Source of the DNA: Nemertoderma westbladi | Lineage: Eukaryota; Xenacoelomorpha; Nemertodermatida; Nemertodermatidae | Direction: 5' to 3' | Assembly (NCBI GenBank): GCA_032718475.1 | Contig: JAUCBJ010008244.1 | Coordinates: 1 to 64,000 of the forward strand | Length of the DNA stretch: 64,000 nt | Part shown: positions 31,269 to 41,866 of the stretch, one piece after another | How positions within the stretch are numbered: position 1 is the stretch's first letter | Layout of the letters: every line of letters starts with the position of its first letter | Position numbers and translations under genes: made by a program | Notes under the pieces: generated by a model | Told to the model about the DNA's origin: nothing | Database searches by the model: none | What the model saw: the letters and a program-made list of their open reading frames with translations, nothing else

Positions 31269-34200
31269 TTACGTTATGGAGTCCCTAGATATTTGTCGGA
31301 TTAGGGAAGTGGTCGTAGGAAGAGTATCTTGCCTTCCATAGTTTCCGGACAGTTTTCGGTCTCTTTCCAGTAAACATAAACGACCAGCTGGGCGATTGAG
31401 TTGTTGTGTTACTTTCTCCGCTCCCTTGGCCTGTCTAATCTCCGTAGTGGTAAGATGAGGAGGCCATTCTTCTTCTTCTTTACTTAAGAAGTCGGATCCA
31501 CCTAACCAGCCTGGATTATCTATCAGTTCTTGAGGAGTTGCTCCTCTGGAAGCGATGTCGGCTGGATTAATCGTCCCAAGGCAATGTCTCCATTGATCTA
31601 CATTGGAGTTAATATCGTCATTATCTGAGGAGTATGGTGTTCCCTCAGTTGGATCGTCCACATTACTGCTCTCCACTTCCCATTCCTTTACTTGGTATAC
31701 CTGTTGTTGAGGTAATCTCTCTTTGAGAGTTCTACGGGAAGGGCCAGTGAAGTACCAACCTACTCTAGTTCTTACCGCATAGGTTTGTAGTGGCTGCGGT
31801 TGAGCAGGCCGTTTCTCCAATGTCTCGAGCGCCTCATGCGCGTTTTGGCCGATGAGTATTTGCACTCCAGGATAATCTGTCTGGAATCGAGGTATCTTAA
31901 GCCTTGCACCTACATAGTAATCTGCCGTTATGGTAGATTTCCAAACCTGCATAATTCCGGACATATTCAACTTAGTTCGGAATTTGGGTTGTCCAGCAAA
32001 GATGTCTTCGGCTAGTTCTTGATCGATGAATGTTCCTGTGCTGCCGGAGTCAAGGAGGGCGTTCACTATGTAACTTTTGTTAGGACCGTGAACTCTTACC
32101 TGCACTACAGGAAATTCTCTGATTCCTATGTTGGAAGTTGGAGCTTTCCAAGATGGTTGTCTGTCAAAGGTAGTTGGGGGGAACTCATTGTCGGTGTCAT
32201 TTTCATACGTAAGTGCTCGATACACTGCGGTATTTATTAGGTAACAGGATTCGTTGGCGTCGGAGAATTCGTCCGTATAGAATCCTTCCATCTCAGACTC
32301 TTGATCAGTGTCATTTACATCACTGAATTGGACATGTAGTTCGGGTTCACTTACCTGACTCGGGTTGTTTCGTTCGAATTCACTGCGTAACAAGATGTGA
32401 TGTTTCGCACCGCACTTTGCACACTTTACTTCGGAGTAACAGGTTCGCCGTTGGTGTCCTGGTCTGAGGCAATGATAGCATAACCGCTTATCCCACATGA
32501 CTTCACGTCTGTCTACCGGGGATTTCTTTAGGAATTCAGCACACACACTCAAACGGTGGGGCCCGTCGCACAGCGCACATTTTGGTTTGATGTTACTCAC
32601 TTTACCTTGGGTAACGTTATGCACTCTCGTTCTTTCTTCGGGCTTTCTTCCGTGAATTCTCTTAGGAGACGTAGGAGGAGTTGTTGTTACCTGTTCTCTC
32701 CGGTCACTGGTTCGAGACTTATATTTACTTACGTCTTTATAGGTCTTGTTGTCATAGTAGGATTTTGCTGTGTCTTTCCCGCTGTCCTCTTCCTGAGAGA
32801 CTTGGCTTTCGCCGTCGTCAGTATAACACACTGGTGTTACCCTTCTCCTAGAAACGGGTTTCTCACTTACCTTATTTTCCGATGTTTTCTCTCTGGACTG
32901 CTTTATGAGTTGTAATTTTACTTCACTATCTAAGAAGGACATGAGATCAGCCATGGTAGGGTCTCGTTGTTGTTGTTCCATCATATATAACACTTTCTTG
33001 TCCCAGCGTGTACCTACTCCACCCTTTGGTAAAGTAGATGCTAAGGCTCCTACAACCATAGAGTTCTGGTATTCATGAGACTCACCTAACCAATCTAGCT
33101 GTCTACAGATCTCCTGAATTTCATCGGAAAATTCTATAATCCCGCTGCTAAGAAACTTTCGGGGCGCCATTAATTTCGCATATAAATACCTAGCTATGTT
33201 AGTCCTATTACCATACCTGATGTTTAATGTATCCCAAACTTGTCTTAATCCATCTGGATGTCCAATAAATTTTAACGCCATTAACTTGGGAGGTCCTTCC
33301 AAGCATTCGATGAGGTATCTGAGTTTCTCTCCGTTAGATAGCACAGAATTCTGTATGTTATCTTTGTAATATTCATTAAAAGGTAACCATTTCATCTCAT
33401 CTCCATTGAACTTGACGATCTCTCCAACCTTTACCGCTTGACGGGCTTCGGTTCTAGCCATTTGACGCGTAAAACTTTCTTGAGCCATCGTATTATTGAA
33501 TATAGAATTATCGGTATATAAATTTCTCGGATTATGATCAGGTCTATATGGAATATTATTATCAACAGGTTTATAATCACCCTGAATAGGGTTTACTATA
33601 GGAGTTTCTACTTCACTAGCAGTATAGATGCGTGTAGGCTCCACACCTTGCGCATGAGATACTTCAGACCTAACGGGTTGACACATTGTTACAGGGGGTG
33701 GTGGTATACCCTTTTGTAAATTGACTAATTTATCGCGTTCTAACGCGATACTTTGCTGCACCTTTTGCAACTCTAACCTACTTTCCCTTACTGTTCCCTT
33801 GAGCTGCTGAACAGTCTCTTCCATTTCCCGGACCTGCTGAGAGGAGCACAAACAGTGTTCCCTCAGCTGCTCGAGCAGGAGACCCATCTCCCGTCGTCCC
33901 TCAGCTACCCACTCAACCGCCGAAGCGGGAGTCGCCAACGTAGTAGCGGGCGAGCGAGAGACGACGGGCGATAAATTCTTGATATCTCGCTCGGCGTCCA
34001 GGACGGGTTCGGACTCGGGAACAGTCCTACTGGGCACAGGTAGTTTAGTACTGTACAAAGGGAATTTATAGGCAGGTTCTGGGAGTACAGGTGTCTCTAT
34101 CTTTCTTTCCGCTTCTACTGTTGCCATTGCCTCTGCCGCCTTTCTTTCCGCTTCTGCTGTTGCCATTGTCTCTGCCGCCTTTCTTTCCGCTTCTGCTGTT

Positions 34201-34343
34201 GCCATTGCCTCTGCCGCCTTTCTTTCCGCTTCTGCTGTTGCCATTGCCTCTGCCATCTTCCTTTCAAGACCCTGTCCAAGTCTAAGACTCATTCTAACAC
34301 CTTCCAAAAGACTATCTGACAGTGCCCGTTTTGTGTCAGACAT
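31269..34343 (-). CDS. gag: BEL-B Gag-protease ORF fused to an RNase H remnant
   Basis: An intact 1024-codon minus-strand frame from ATG 34343. In order: a short N-terminus; four near-identical AEAMATAEAERKAAE repeats (residues about 30-80) in a coiled coil; a second coiled coil (about 160-210); a capsid-like DUF1759 region (about 305-480, starting VKFNGDEMKW); zinc knuckles CALCDGPHRLSVC (about 586) and CYHCLRPGHQRRTC (about 620), plus CAKCGAKHH; and a retropepsin with the expected DSGSTGTF (about 762). At residue about 917 the frame jumps straight to WRHCLGTINPADIASRG, the end of the RNase H region, so about 750 residues of RT and RNase H are missing without loss of frame. Capsid and protease could still be made. 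A polymerase must come from elsewhere. Confidence 0.9.
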   Translation of the reverse strand: MSDTKRALSDSLLEGVRMSLRLGQGLERKMAEAMATAEAERKAAEAMATAEAERKAAETMATAEAERKAAEAMATVEAERKIETPVLPEPAYKFPLYSTKLPVPSRTVPESEPVLDAERDIKNLSPVVSRSPATTLATPASAVEWVAEGRREMGLLLEQLREHCLCSSQQVREMEETVQQLKGTVRESRLELQKVQQSIALERDKLVNLQKGIPPPPVTMCQPVRSEVSHAQGVEPTRIYTASEVETPIVNPIQGDYKPVDNNIPYRPDHNPRNLYTDNSIFNNTMAQESFTRQMARTEARQAVKVGEIVKFNGDEMKWLPFNEYYKDNIQNSVLSNGEKLRYLIECLEGPPKLMALKFIGHPDGLRQVWDTLNIRYGNRTNIARYLYAKLMAPRKFLSSGIIEFSDEIQEICRQLDWLGESHEYQNSMVVGALASTLPKGGVGTRWDKKVLYMMEQQQRDPTMADLMSFLDSEVKLQLIKQSREKTSENKVSEKPVSRRRVTPVCYTDDGESQVSQEEDSGKDTAKSYYDNKTYKDVSKYKSRTSDRREQVTTTPPTSPKRIHGRKPEERTRVHNVTQGKVSNIKPKCALCDGPHRLSVCAEFLKKSPVDRREVMWDKRLCYHCLRPGHQRRTCYSEVKCAKCGAKHHILLRSEFERNNPSQVSEPELHVQFSDVNDTDQESEMEGFYTDEFSDANESCYLINTAVYRALTYENDTDNEFPPTTFDRQPSWKAPTSNIGIREFPVVQVRVHGPNKSYIVNALLDSGSTGTFIDQELAEDIFAGQPKFRTKLNMSGIMQVWKSTITADYYVGARLKIPRFQTDYPGVQILIGQNAHEALETLEKRPAQPQPLQTYAVRTRVGWYFTGPSRRTLKERLPQQQVYQVKEWEVESSNVDDPTEGTPYSSDNDDINSNVDQWRHCLGTINPADIASRGATPQELIDNPGWLGGSDFLSKEEEEWPPHLTTTEIRQAKGAEKVTQQLNRPAGRLCLLERDRKLSGNYGRQDTLPTTTSLIRQISRDSIT

Positions 34344-36573
34344 GTTTGATTGTACAGTTGAATGCCTACTGCTATATTACAGTTAAAGCAAGTCTAGTAA
34401 TTCAGTATCACTGTTAGCCTAATAATTAATTACCGATACTGCTACTCAGTGTAGCGTGATATATATATAATATATTAGAATACCGGTATTATTACAGACT
34501 AGATTTGTCACAGAGTACCGGTATATAAATTTAGCACAAATATATATAAATATATAATAGGCCTATCGTGAATACCGGTATGCAGCTTACACTTATAGTA
34601 TATAAGTATAATTCTGGACTAGAATTAATTACAGAGTACCGGTATGATTTCAGCCTAAATTTATAGAATAAATATAATAAGCCTATTGTAAATACCGGTC
34701 GTCAATTATTTTAAAATAATTGAATTTCTGAATGTTAGGGGTTACTTGGTTACTTTACTTACTTTATTACCGTTATTTGAGCAGCAGTCCAACTGATATT
34801 AAGACCTAAGTGTTGTATAACAGGTCAACTATTTTATTAATAGATTTAGTGGATTTATATGTACCCGTATGAGGGGTTTTGTTACAATATTGAAATAGAT
34901 GTTACTATTTCTGGGAAGTAATCACTACACAAAAGCTGTGCGCTCTCAGTGAAGTGCTACTTATTAGACACTAAAACAGATAATTCTACTTCCTAAGTTA
35001 CTTATCTACAAATTACTTACGATACGGGTGAGATTAATTCTCTAACTAAACACAACAAAAATATTACGTACGAAATTTTAGGGTAATTTTACAGGAAGTC
35101 TACAAACCAGCCTAACAAAGGGTTAGAATTCTGGTTATTACAAACGGACAGGATACTACGGTATTTGAAAATAATAAGTAGTAGTAAATACACTGTGTTG
35201 TCCAGATAGGAAAATACCACCGCCTGACGACCTATAACCGTATCGCTATAGGTACTACGTTATGTATCACGGAGTGTCCCTACCTAGAAGTTAATTACCG
35301 CGGTCTACCAGAACCAACGTGCCTATTAACCACTTTACAACACAAATATACTGCCTACACACTAATTACCTTCGGAAAGCACTGTACACTAAACCCTAAA
35401 TTAGGTACAAGTACTGGTACAACAAATAATCAGTAGTTAAAAATACTTGAACAGCTAAAAGAACCACGGCATCTGCTGGAGTGACCGGTGCACAAAATCA
35501 CCAGTCTTTACCTACGCCAAGCAGCCCGTGTAGTACCGGGGTTAATTTAACTATAACGGTATATATAACAAGCACAATTACTGTAGGAATAAACTTGGGG
35601 ACATGAATGTTGCGAATAATCGCATAAACTCTGAATAATAAATATTACGCTACCCGTACAGAATACTCAAACAAAATACAAACCAAACGCTGGCAGACTA
35701 CCACCAAGCCTAAATAAACTACCGTATGTGTAGATTCCGAAATGGTTAGTTAGTATGCGTTCTAACACGGTAGTACGACTTATTCTTTAAGAGGGGATTG
35801 ACCTTACAGCTATGGCTGCCCCAACTTACTAACTGGCACTTTATCAGACAAACTCTACACACGCAGCAATCTCTTCAGACCTAATAATAGCTAGACAACA
35901 ATCCAGCCTACAAAATATCTGAGTAATAACTATTACGGTACCTGAACAGACCACACAAACAAACACAGGCCAAAACGTTGGCAGAATACCGTCAAGCCTA
36001 AATAAACTACAGTATGTGCAGATTCCAAAATGGTTAGTTAGTATGCGTTCTAACACGGTAGTACGACTTATTCTTTAAGAGGGGATTGACCTTACAGCTA
36101 TGGCTGCCCCAACTTACTAACTGGCACTCTATCAGACAAACTCTACACACGCAGTAATCTCTCCAAACCCAACAACAATCCGACAACAGTCCGGCCTACA
36201 ATTATCTGAACAATCTGAGCAGACTTACACGTCTTCAGCTCAATATTAACTTACATGTAAATAAAACCGACAGAAATAAGTAAAATCTCAATAAAAAACC
36301 AGGGCGGCCGTCCCTGATTAAATACTAAGACCTACCAGTATACTATAATCAAAATCGAATAATACTAATGTACTTATACTGGAAGTACCGGTTAGGACAG
36401 TTGGGCCTACGGACCTACAGAAGTACCGGTTCTGGCAGTTGGACCTACGGACCTACAGCAGTACCGGTTCTGGCAGTTGGGCCTACTGACCTACAGAAGT
36501 ACCGGTTCAGGTTTACCGATCGACCGGTACTTTCAACTTTATTGCTTACTGCAATAAAGACAATAACTGTTAT
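34344..36573 (-). other. BEL-B leader with several tandem duplications
   Basis: The leader is long (2.2 kb) and repetitive. A period-288 duplication covers about 35600-36215 (for example AAATGGTTAGTTAGTATGCG at 35740 and 36028). A 38-bp repeat (GAAGTACCGG ...) occurs 3.5 times at 36382-36510. A diverged repeat of about 121 bp containing CAGAGTACCGGTAT lies at 34490-34700. No gene and no recognisable primer binding site are seen after the LTR. Confidence 0.75.
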
Positions 36574-37839
36574 TGTACGCGCTTTTGAAGACCTTTAGCA
36601 GTTTAACCTGCCAAAATTTATATGTCTTTTTGGTTTACAAATAGACTTTAGAAGTTGACAAATATACCAATAAACACAACATTAGCAGAAGCCAGCCTAG
36701 TGCGCGTCCATTCACCCGCTGGATATACCCGGGGGGCTGGATTCTGAGGGCTTAGATTATTATTGCAGTGTAAGCTTACTGTATTGTATTATTCGATTGA
36801 TCGTTAATAAATAATTTCTGACTAATATTATTTACTTTCGGGAAATATTAACAGTTCCTTTAGGACGTGGCGCTCTATCTAGGTAAACAGAGATATGACT
36901 TATACTAATCACAACGGTAAGTCGGTAAGGCTTATGATTCACGTATGAGGCGCATTCTTTAGGAAATGCTTAGTTATCAGTCACAATCAGGCACACTACC
37001 GGTAACACACAATACTGCTCACTAATTTGCAGACCGTCAATGAATTTTATCATATATAAAGAGAACAGCAACGGACCCATGTAGTGCTTATCAAATAGCA
37101 TTAAATTCACTACAAACCACAATAATATAAGTCGCAATCGCTATATATAACCCGTCTCTCTAACCTGTAGTGTATCAAGAAAATTGGGAAATTTGGGTTC
37201 TTTATAAATGTTCTCCAAATAATATTCAACCAACTAATACAAAATATGACAACAGTAAAACATTAAGACGGTAGGTTAAGATATGATATGACAAGTAATG
37301 ATATGTGATATATGACATAGACTGGACTGATAACAGTTATACGCTCTATAATCTTGAGCCTACTAATGTTTCTTCTAAAGTATGAAAACGAATTGATTCT
37401 AGAGCCGGTGTTCCTGGCCTAGATAGAAGGAACACAACAGTATCACAAAAACAGTAAAACTGAACACTCCTAGTATGATCGGCCGAATATCTCCACATCG
37501 ACAGAAAAAATCGCTCTGATTGGCTTAAGCTAAACAAAGAACCATGTGTCCAATGGCCGTTTCCATGTCAGCAACCAGCTGTTAGATGTCGTAATCTGAA
37601 TCATCAAGGCTAAGCTGTGTAAAGGTATTTGGTGCATTGCAGGTTTTTTGCCTTACCATGTCCGCCAAAACACGTATATAGAAGAATGACTGTTATGTCC
37701 GTTAAAACACCTATAACGGTACCTTGCGGGCGAGGGGAATATATATATAGTTAGAGAGCCTTTTAGAGTATTCCAGCGCCTGGGGGGAAACTGGATTGCG
37801 AAGCAAAAGGGCCAGTTATATCCCACAGAACCTTTTACA
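36574..37839 (-). mobile_element. BEL-B 5' LTR
   Basis: 1266 bp, about 99.6% identical by eye to the 3' LTR and flanked by CCTAG. On the minus strand it starts TGTAAAAGG at 37839 and ends GCGCGTACA. Confidence 0.93.
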
Positions 37840-37974
37840 CCTAGGGATGCCAGCTTCCAGACTTTCAATCTTTACTGCCGCGCAAACCCCGCAGAGGAAG
37901 TTTTGGTTTGAGAGATCAAGCCCATCGGCAATTGGTGTTTCAATTTCGGTCCAGGAACTCTGACAATGGGAGCA

Positions 37975-38226
37975 TTAAATCTTAGCTGTGGTCCATTCCC
38001 GTGGTTTCGGCTTCCTTTTCTTTGTCCCAATGACAGATTCTTCTGAAGACGTTCGATTCGCTTTCAGTTTATTATTGGCGTTTGTGTTTTGAAGTTGTAT
38101 TCGAGTGGACAGTCGCGCCGGTTTCGAGGTAACCTGTGATAAGCGTTGGTTTTGTTGAGTGCCGGTATTCCAGTATTCATCTTCTCTCACCTCTTCAATG
38201 TCAGATGTTGCAAATACTGATAACAC
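37975..38226 (-). CDS. Small uncharacterised ORF, possible host exon (weak)
   Basis: An 83-codon minus-strand frame rich in Asn, Thr, Lys and Gln (for example RIQLQNTNANNKLKANR, TKKRKPKPREW) with no recognised domain. A possible acceptor (TTATTCGTGTTATCAG) lies at its start. It sits in one of the few stretches, 37845-38440, not assigned to a repeat. It could be a terminal exon, a transposon fragment or chance. Confidence 0.25.
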   Translation of the reverse strand: MLSVFATSDIEEVREDEYWNTGTQQNQRLSQVTSKPARLSTRIQLQNTNANNKLKANRTSSEESVIGTKKRKPKPREWTTAKI

Positions 38227-38439
38227 GAATAACGGTATATTTCAATACTTGTCAATAGTAATATAGATAATTTAGATAACTATTTTATAACTGTACTGTT
38301 GAGCAAACTCTACATAAATTCCAACCTGTGTATCGCCAGTAGTGCTGTTGCTGTGCAACAGTGCAAGTGCTGAAGTGCTAGTTGCCACCGGTGAGCCGGT
38401 ACCGGTAGTAGGGTGGTACCTACGGTGCGCACTACAACG

Positions 38440-39054
38440 ATAAAGTGTATAATGGTAAATGTCCCAATTACCTAAAACAAAAATTCAACAGAGTACGCGA
38501 TACACACTCTTACAGTACCAGAGCTAGTGCTTCAAACTTCTACCTCCCGAATTGTAAATCCTTCGAATCTGATACTTTCTTTTTTAACGGTATTAAAAAT
38601 TGGAACGCTCTGCCTAATGAAATTAAAAACCTAAATAATCAACATTCTTTTAAATCTGCAGTTAAATCTCATCTCCGTGTGCAATGTAAAAATAGATACA
38701 ATAGTCCTACAGTAAGTTATTAGCTTATTAATTATTTACTATTTATACTGTAAATACGTTTTATATTAAATTGTTCTGTACATTACATCTTTATCGTTGA
38801 GTCGGGCATTGTCACGCTCTCGGTAAAGTTGTACATGTACATAGTGTAATTACGTTTTATATTGGTTTTAGGTTAGCGTAGTGTAATATTGTATTTGTAA
38901 CCAAGTAACATAAAGGACCCCCTTGGAAATAAGCTGCAAAGCTTTAGGGGTAATCCTATATGTTATGTTGGACAATACCTTTATACCGGTACATTGTTTG
39001 GTGTATTTGTTATTGTTTTTACATAATGTATAAATAAATCTATCTATCTATAAC
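38440..39054 (+). mobile_element. 5'-truncated 3' end of LINE-E
   Basis: It matches the 3' end of the LINE at 47498-51312, from TAAAGTGTATAATGG onward, at high identity. It keeps the last 92 codons (NWNALPNEIKNL ... SFKSAVKSHLRVQC) and the 3' UTR, and ends in a TCTA microsatellite tail. Severe 5' truncation with an intact 3' tail is the normal signature of LINE insertion. Confidence 0.9.
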
Positions 39055-39639
39055 GGCAGTACAGCAATACGGTGTACCGTGCCAATGACTGAATGATTAG
39101 CGGTAACTATCTAAACTATTATATTATTATTACCGGTACTGGGCTAATTAGGCCTAAACTATAATCACCGCAGGGATTGCCGGGGCCATGTTTAATTAGA
39201 TTACATGATATGGCATGTCTGCAGTGTATGGTACCGACTGACCAGTATTGCAGTATTGACTGATTGCAGAATTCTCGATTCAGGGATTGAGTACAGCCTG
39301 ACAGTACCGGTACACATGGTACATAGATGTATTGCAAAATTTGTCAGAAACCCAGCTGTTTATCCTACAGTAATAATAATTTAACGCATTTTAATTTTGG
39401 ATAAATTAATTTATTATAACTGCAATAACAGTTACACTGCTGCTGCACGAAGGCCCCACGCAAATTCTACTTGGAAAATTTTCAAACTTTTGCCAAACAA
39501 CATGTGTACCAAGTTTGGATAGATTTCATCAAGGATTGGCCGAGTTATTAACGTTTAAAATAAAATACTGAAAAAAAACGCGACAGAACGACAGGTTGAT
39601 TAATGGTACCCCTACGCTAAGGCTCACTCACTTCGTGGC
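39055..39639. other. Unassigned spacer
   Basis: AT-rich, with TACCGGTAC-type strings. A segment at about 39490-39560 (ACCAAGTTTGGATAGATTTC and following) resembles the 3' ends of invertebrate SINE or LINE elements. No coding support. Confidence 0.4.
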
Positions 39640-40030
39640 TCGCCCCACAATCCAATGCCAGCAACAATTACTTCTGGTATTCCATAAGCTCTTAGGATTT
39701 CAAGCATTTTACCTCTATGGATGGAGTCGAATGCCTTCTTGAAGTCCACAAAAGTCATGACTGCGGGGAGATTCTTTGACTTAATTCCTTCAATCAGTCT
39801 CCGTGGCGCAAGTATCTGAGCTATTGTTGATCTATTTGGTCGAAATCCGTTTTGGCTCTTACGCAGTAGTTTCTCTATGTGAGGCCTAATCCTAGATATA
39901 GAATCATTTTATTGTCTATTTTGGCAGCTACCACAAGCAGACAGATCTCACGATAGTTTGTTGGTATGCCGAGGTCTCCTTTCTTGGGGAGAGGCTTTCC
40001 ATGAGCTCCATTTATGTACTGTGGTAACAT
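39640..40030 (-). pseudogene. RTE-like LINE RT fragment (N-terminal RT motifs)
   Basis: The minus strand reads PLPKKGDLGIPTNYREICLL, then KSQNGFRPNRSTIAQI, then MTFVDFKKAFDSIHR, then LRAYGIPEVIVAGI. These are RT motifs up to and including the first catalytic Asp. A frame shift occurs near 39895. The encoded part ends just before the part encoded at 26540-26261 on the same strand. Confidence 0.8.
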
Positions 40031-40140
40031 ACATAACCCCCCCCCCCCCCCACATGCAACCCCCTCGCCCCACCCCCTCCTACCCCCCCACACAGCCCCC
40101 CTCACACATGCACCCCTCCCCACACACACCCCCCCTCCCA
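40031..40140. repeat. C-rich low-complexity tract
   Basis: Long C runs interrupted by A/T (CCCCCCACACACCCCCC type) span about 110 bp. This is simple sequence; short proline or glycine frames here are artefacts. Confidence 0.9.
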
Positions 40141-40179
40141 ATCATCATAGCTATGTTACTTCCTCCCTGTGATAACGGG

Positions 40180-40407
40180 TTAAGATTTGTTTTTTAGAGT
40201 GGTTTTAAAATTAATGTAAGAGGTAATTTTTCTGGTGTCAAGAGGTAGTTCATTCCATATTTTTATTAGTTTGGCAGTTATGCTGTTGTTGTGACCGAAG
40301 TTGTTTTTTGTTGAAGGTATTTTTAGCTTGTACGTGCGTTTGTTTAGGAGTTGTGATTTGTTTGATATGAAATTGAAATTGTTTGAAATTGTTTTGTTTA
40401 ATGACAT
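40180..40407 (-). pseudogene. LINE ORF2 C-terminal fragment
   Basis: A minus-strand open frame contains IWNELPLDTRKITSYINF and ends KTTLKNKS and a stop, the typical C-terminal end of CR1/Jockey-group LINE polymerases. A poly(A)-like or microsatellite tail is not evident. Confidence 0.65.
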
Positions 40408-40504
40408 ATTCGTTAAAGGTACCGGTAATATAGTTAGTTATACTTGATACTTGATATTTATTTCTTTCTGCTGGTTACATATTAAATACATATTAACAAC
40501 ACCA

Positions 40505-40508
40505 CCCC

Positions 40509-40540
<32 letters not shown>
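40505..40540. repeat. C6-G30 homopolymer palindrome
   Basis: Six C are followed by about thirty G, flanked by ACCAC/GTGGT-like bases. The run can fold back or form a G-quadruplex. The length is probably not exact in the assembly. Confidence 0.85.
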
Positions 40541-40541
<1 letters not shown>

Positions 40542-40699
40542 GGTGCCTGGTCCTTTTGAAATTTCGAATGTAGGCATATATTACCGAACACATACACGTA
40601 TGTATTGTGTAACGTAAATCAAGTAGTTTAACTATATTGTGGTTCGCATATATTTTAATTCTGTTTCAATTTTTATTGGGATTATTACCTTTATTTTTG

Positions 40700-41563
40700 T
40701 ATGATTAATATTAAAATTAAAATTAACGGTAAATGTTACAGCTCTGAAAATAAGTGGTTTTTTAAGTTTGACGTAAAAGACGATTTTGATTTTTTATTGC
40801 GTATCTCTAGTGGCACAGAATTCCAGATCGAGGGTCCTCGAAAACTCACTGATCTCTGTGAGGAAGTTAGGTGACATAGTGGTATTGAGAAGTTGCCATG
40901 GGAGGCGCTGCGGGTAGGGTAGTTGTGGACTGAAGAACGTTTTCGGAATAGTTTACCGAGGGTGGAATTTGGGCTTATGGTTTTCTAATAAATATCGTAC
41001 ATGAAGGTGCAAACTGATAGTTCATAGAGTTTGTTAAGTGGTAAAATATTTAATTGTTTGTAAATGGGAATTGATGACGATCTGTAGTGTGAAAATGTAA
41101 TACAGCGTAAAAGTTTATTGATTTTTGTACGTAGTGGTTTCAGTGTTGTGGAATGGGTGCTACCCCATACCAGGATCCCATAATTAACGTAGGGATGGAT
41201 CAGTGAAAAGTAGAGGGTTCCGAGTATATGTAGAGGAAATATGTGCCTAAGTTTATAGAAAATACCGCTGGATTTATAAATTTTTTTGAGTACCTGATTT
41301 ATATGTGTTTTCCACTTTAGTTTTGAATCTATCCAAATGCCAAGTAATTTTGTGTTGTCTGTCTGTTTGATATCGGTGTTGTTAATTTTTAGTTGTAATC
41401 TGTTGTTGGTGGTAGAAGGAATAGGAAGGTTAGTAAATATGGTGTACTCAGTTTTCTTCAGGTTTAGTAATAGTTTATTGTCACGTAACCAGTCGTAGAT
41501 TTTTGTTAATTCACTGTTTGTACTAGATATTAATGAGTGGATATCACGATAAAACATATACAC
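40700..41563 (-). pseudogene. LINE-B: RT thumb and C-terminal fragment
   Basis: A 192-codon minus-strand frame reads IYDWLRDNKLLLNLKKTEY, LLGIWIDSKLKWKTHINQVL, IHPYVNYGILVWGS and LRCITFSHYRSS, the region after the YADD box of Jockey/CR1-group LINEs. After the stop at 40985 another frame continues with NYPTRSASHGNFSIPLC and GPSIWNSVPLEIR, so a frame shift separates the two. The 5' end is truncated. Confidence 0.8.
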
Positions 41564-41866
41564 ATTAAAATTTGCACTCAGCCATGCTAGATAAAAAGCA
41601 CCACAGAGATGTGCTGTGTAAATAATACTTAAATAAAATTAAATTTAAAATTGACAGACTGAACATGAATATTAAATGATGTAATGGTAAAATTGAATGC
41701 ACTCTTATTTATATATATGGTTAATTCTATCTAATACATACTGTATGACAATCAAACGAAATAAAACCGCAATGTTTAAATATTGTACTTTTATTTATTT
41801 CAACTATGAGTTCTATAAAGTAATACAAGAGTGCTAATTAGAATTAGGAAAAATAATTTAATGTAT
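41564..41866. other. AT-rich spacer, probably 3' UTR of LINE-C
   Basis: No open frame or motif; it lies just 3' (minus strand) of the LINE-C stop codon at 41867. Confidence 0.4.

Larger units (their letters stand above)
26840..37839 (-). mobile_element. BEL-B: complete but non-autonomous 11.0-kb BEL/Pao element
   Basis: LTRs at 26840-28110 (3') and 36574-37839 (5') differ by about five substitutions and one 5-bp indel. The 5-bp target duplication CCTAG is at 26835-26839 and 37840-37844. LTR termini are TG...CA. In coding order: leader 36573-34344, Gag-protease ORF 34343-31269, noncoding 31268-29639, ORF3 29638-28189, polypurine tract 28124-28111. The RT and RNase H core are deleted in frame and integrase is absent, so movement needs enzymes from another element. 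LTR identity indicates a recent insertion. Confidence 0.95.

Noticed and set aside
34091-34285. Plus-strand Leu/Pro repeat ORF
   Set aside because: Antisense shadow of the AEAMATAEAERKAAE repeat of the BEL-B Gag.
39875-40197. Gly-rich and Pro-rich ORFs at the C-rich tract
   Set aside because: Low-complexity translation of C runs; only the RTE-like part of the minus frame is meaningful.
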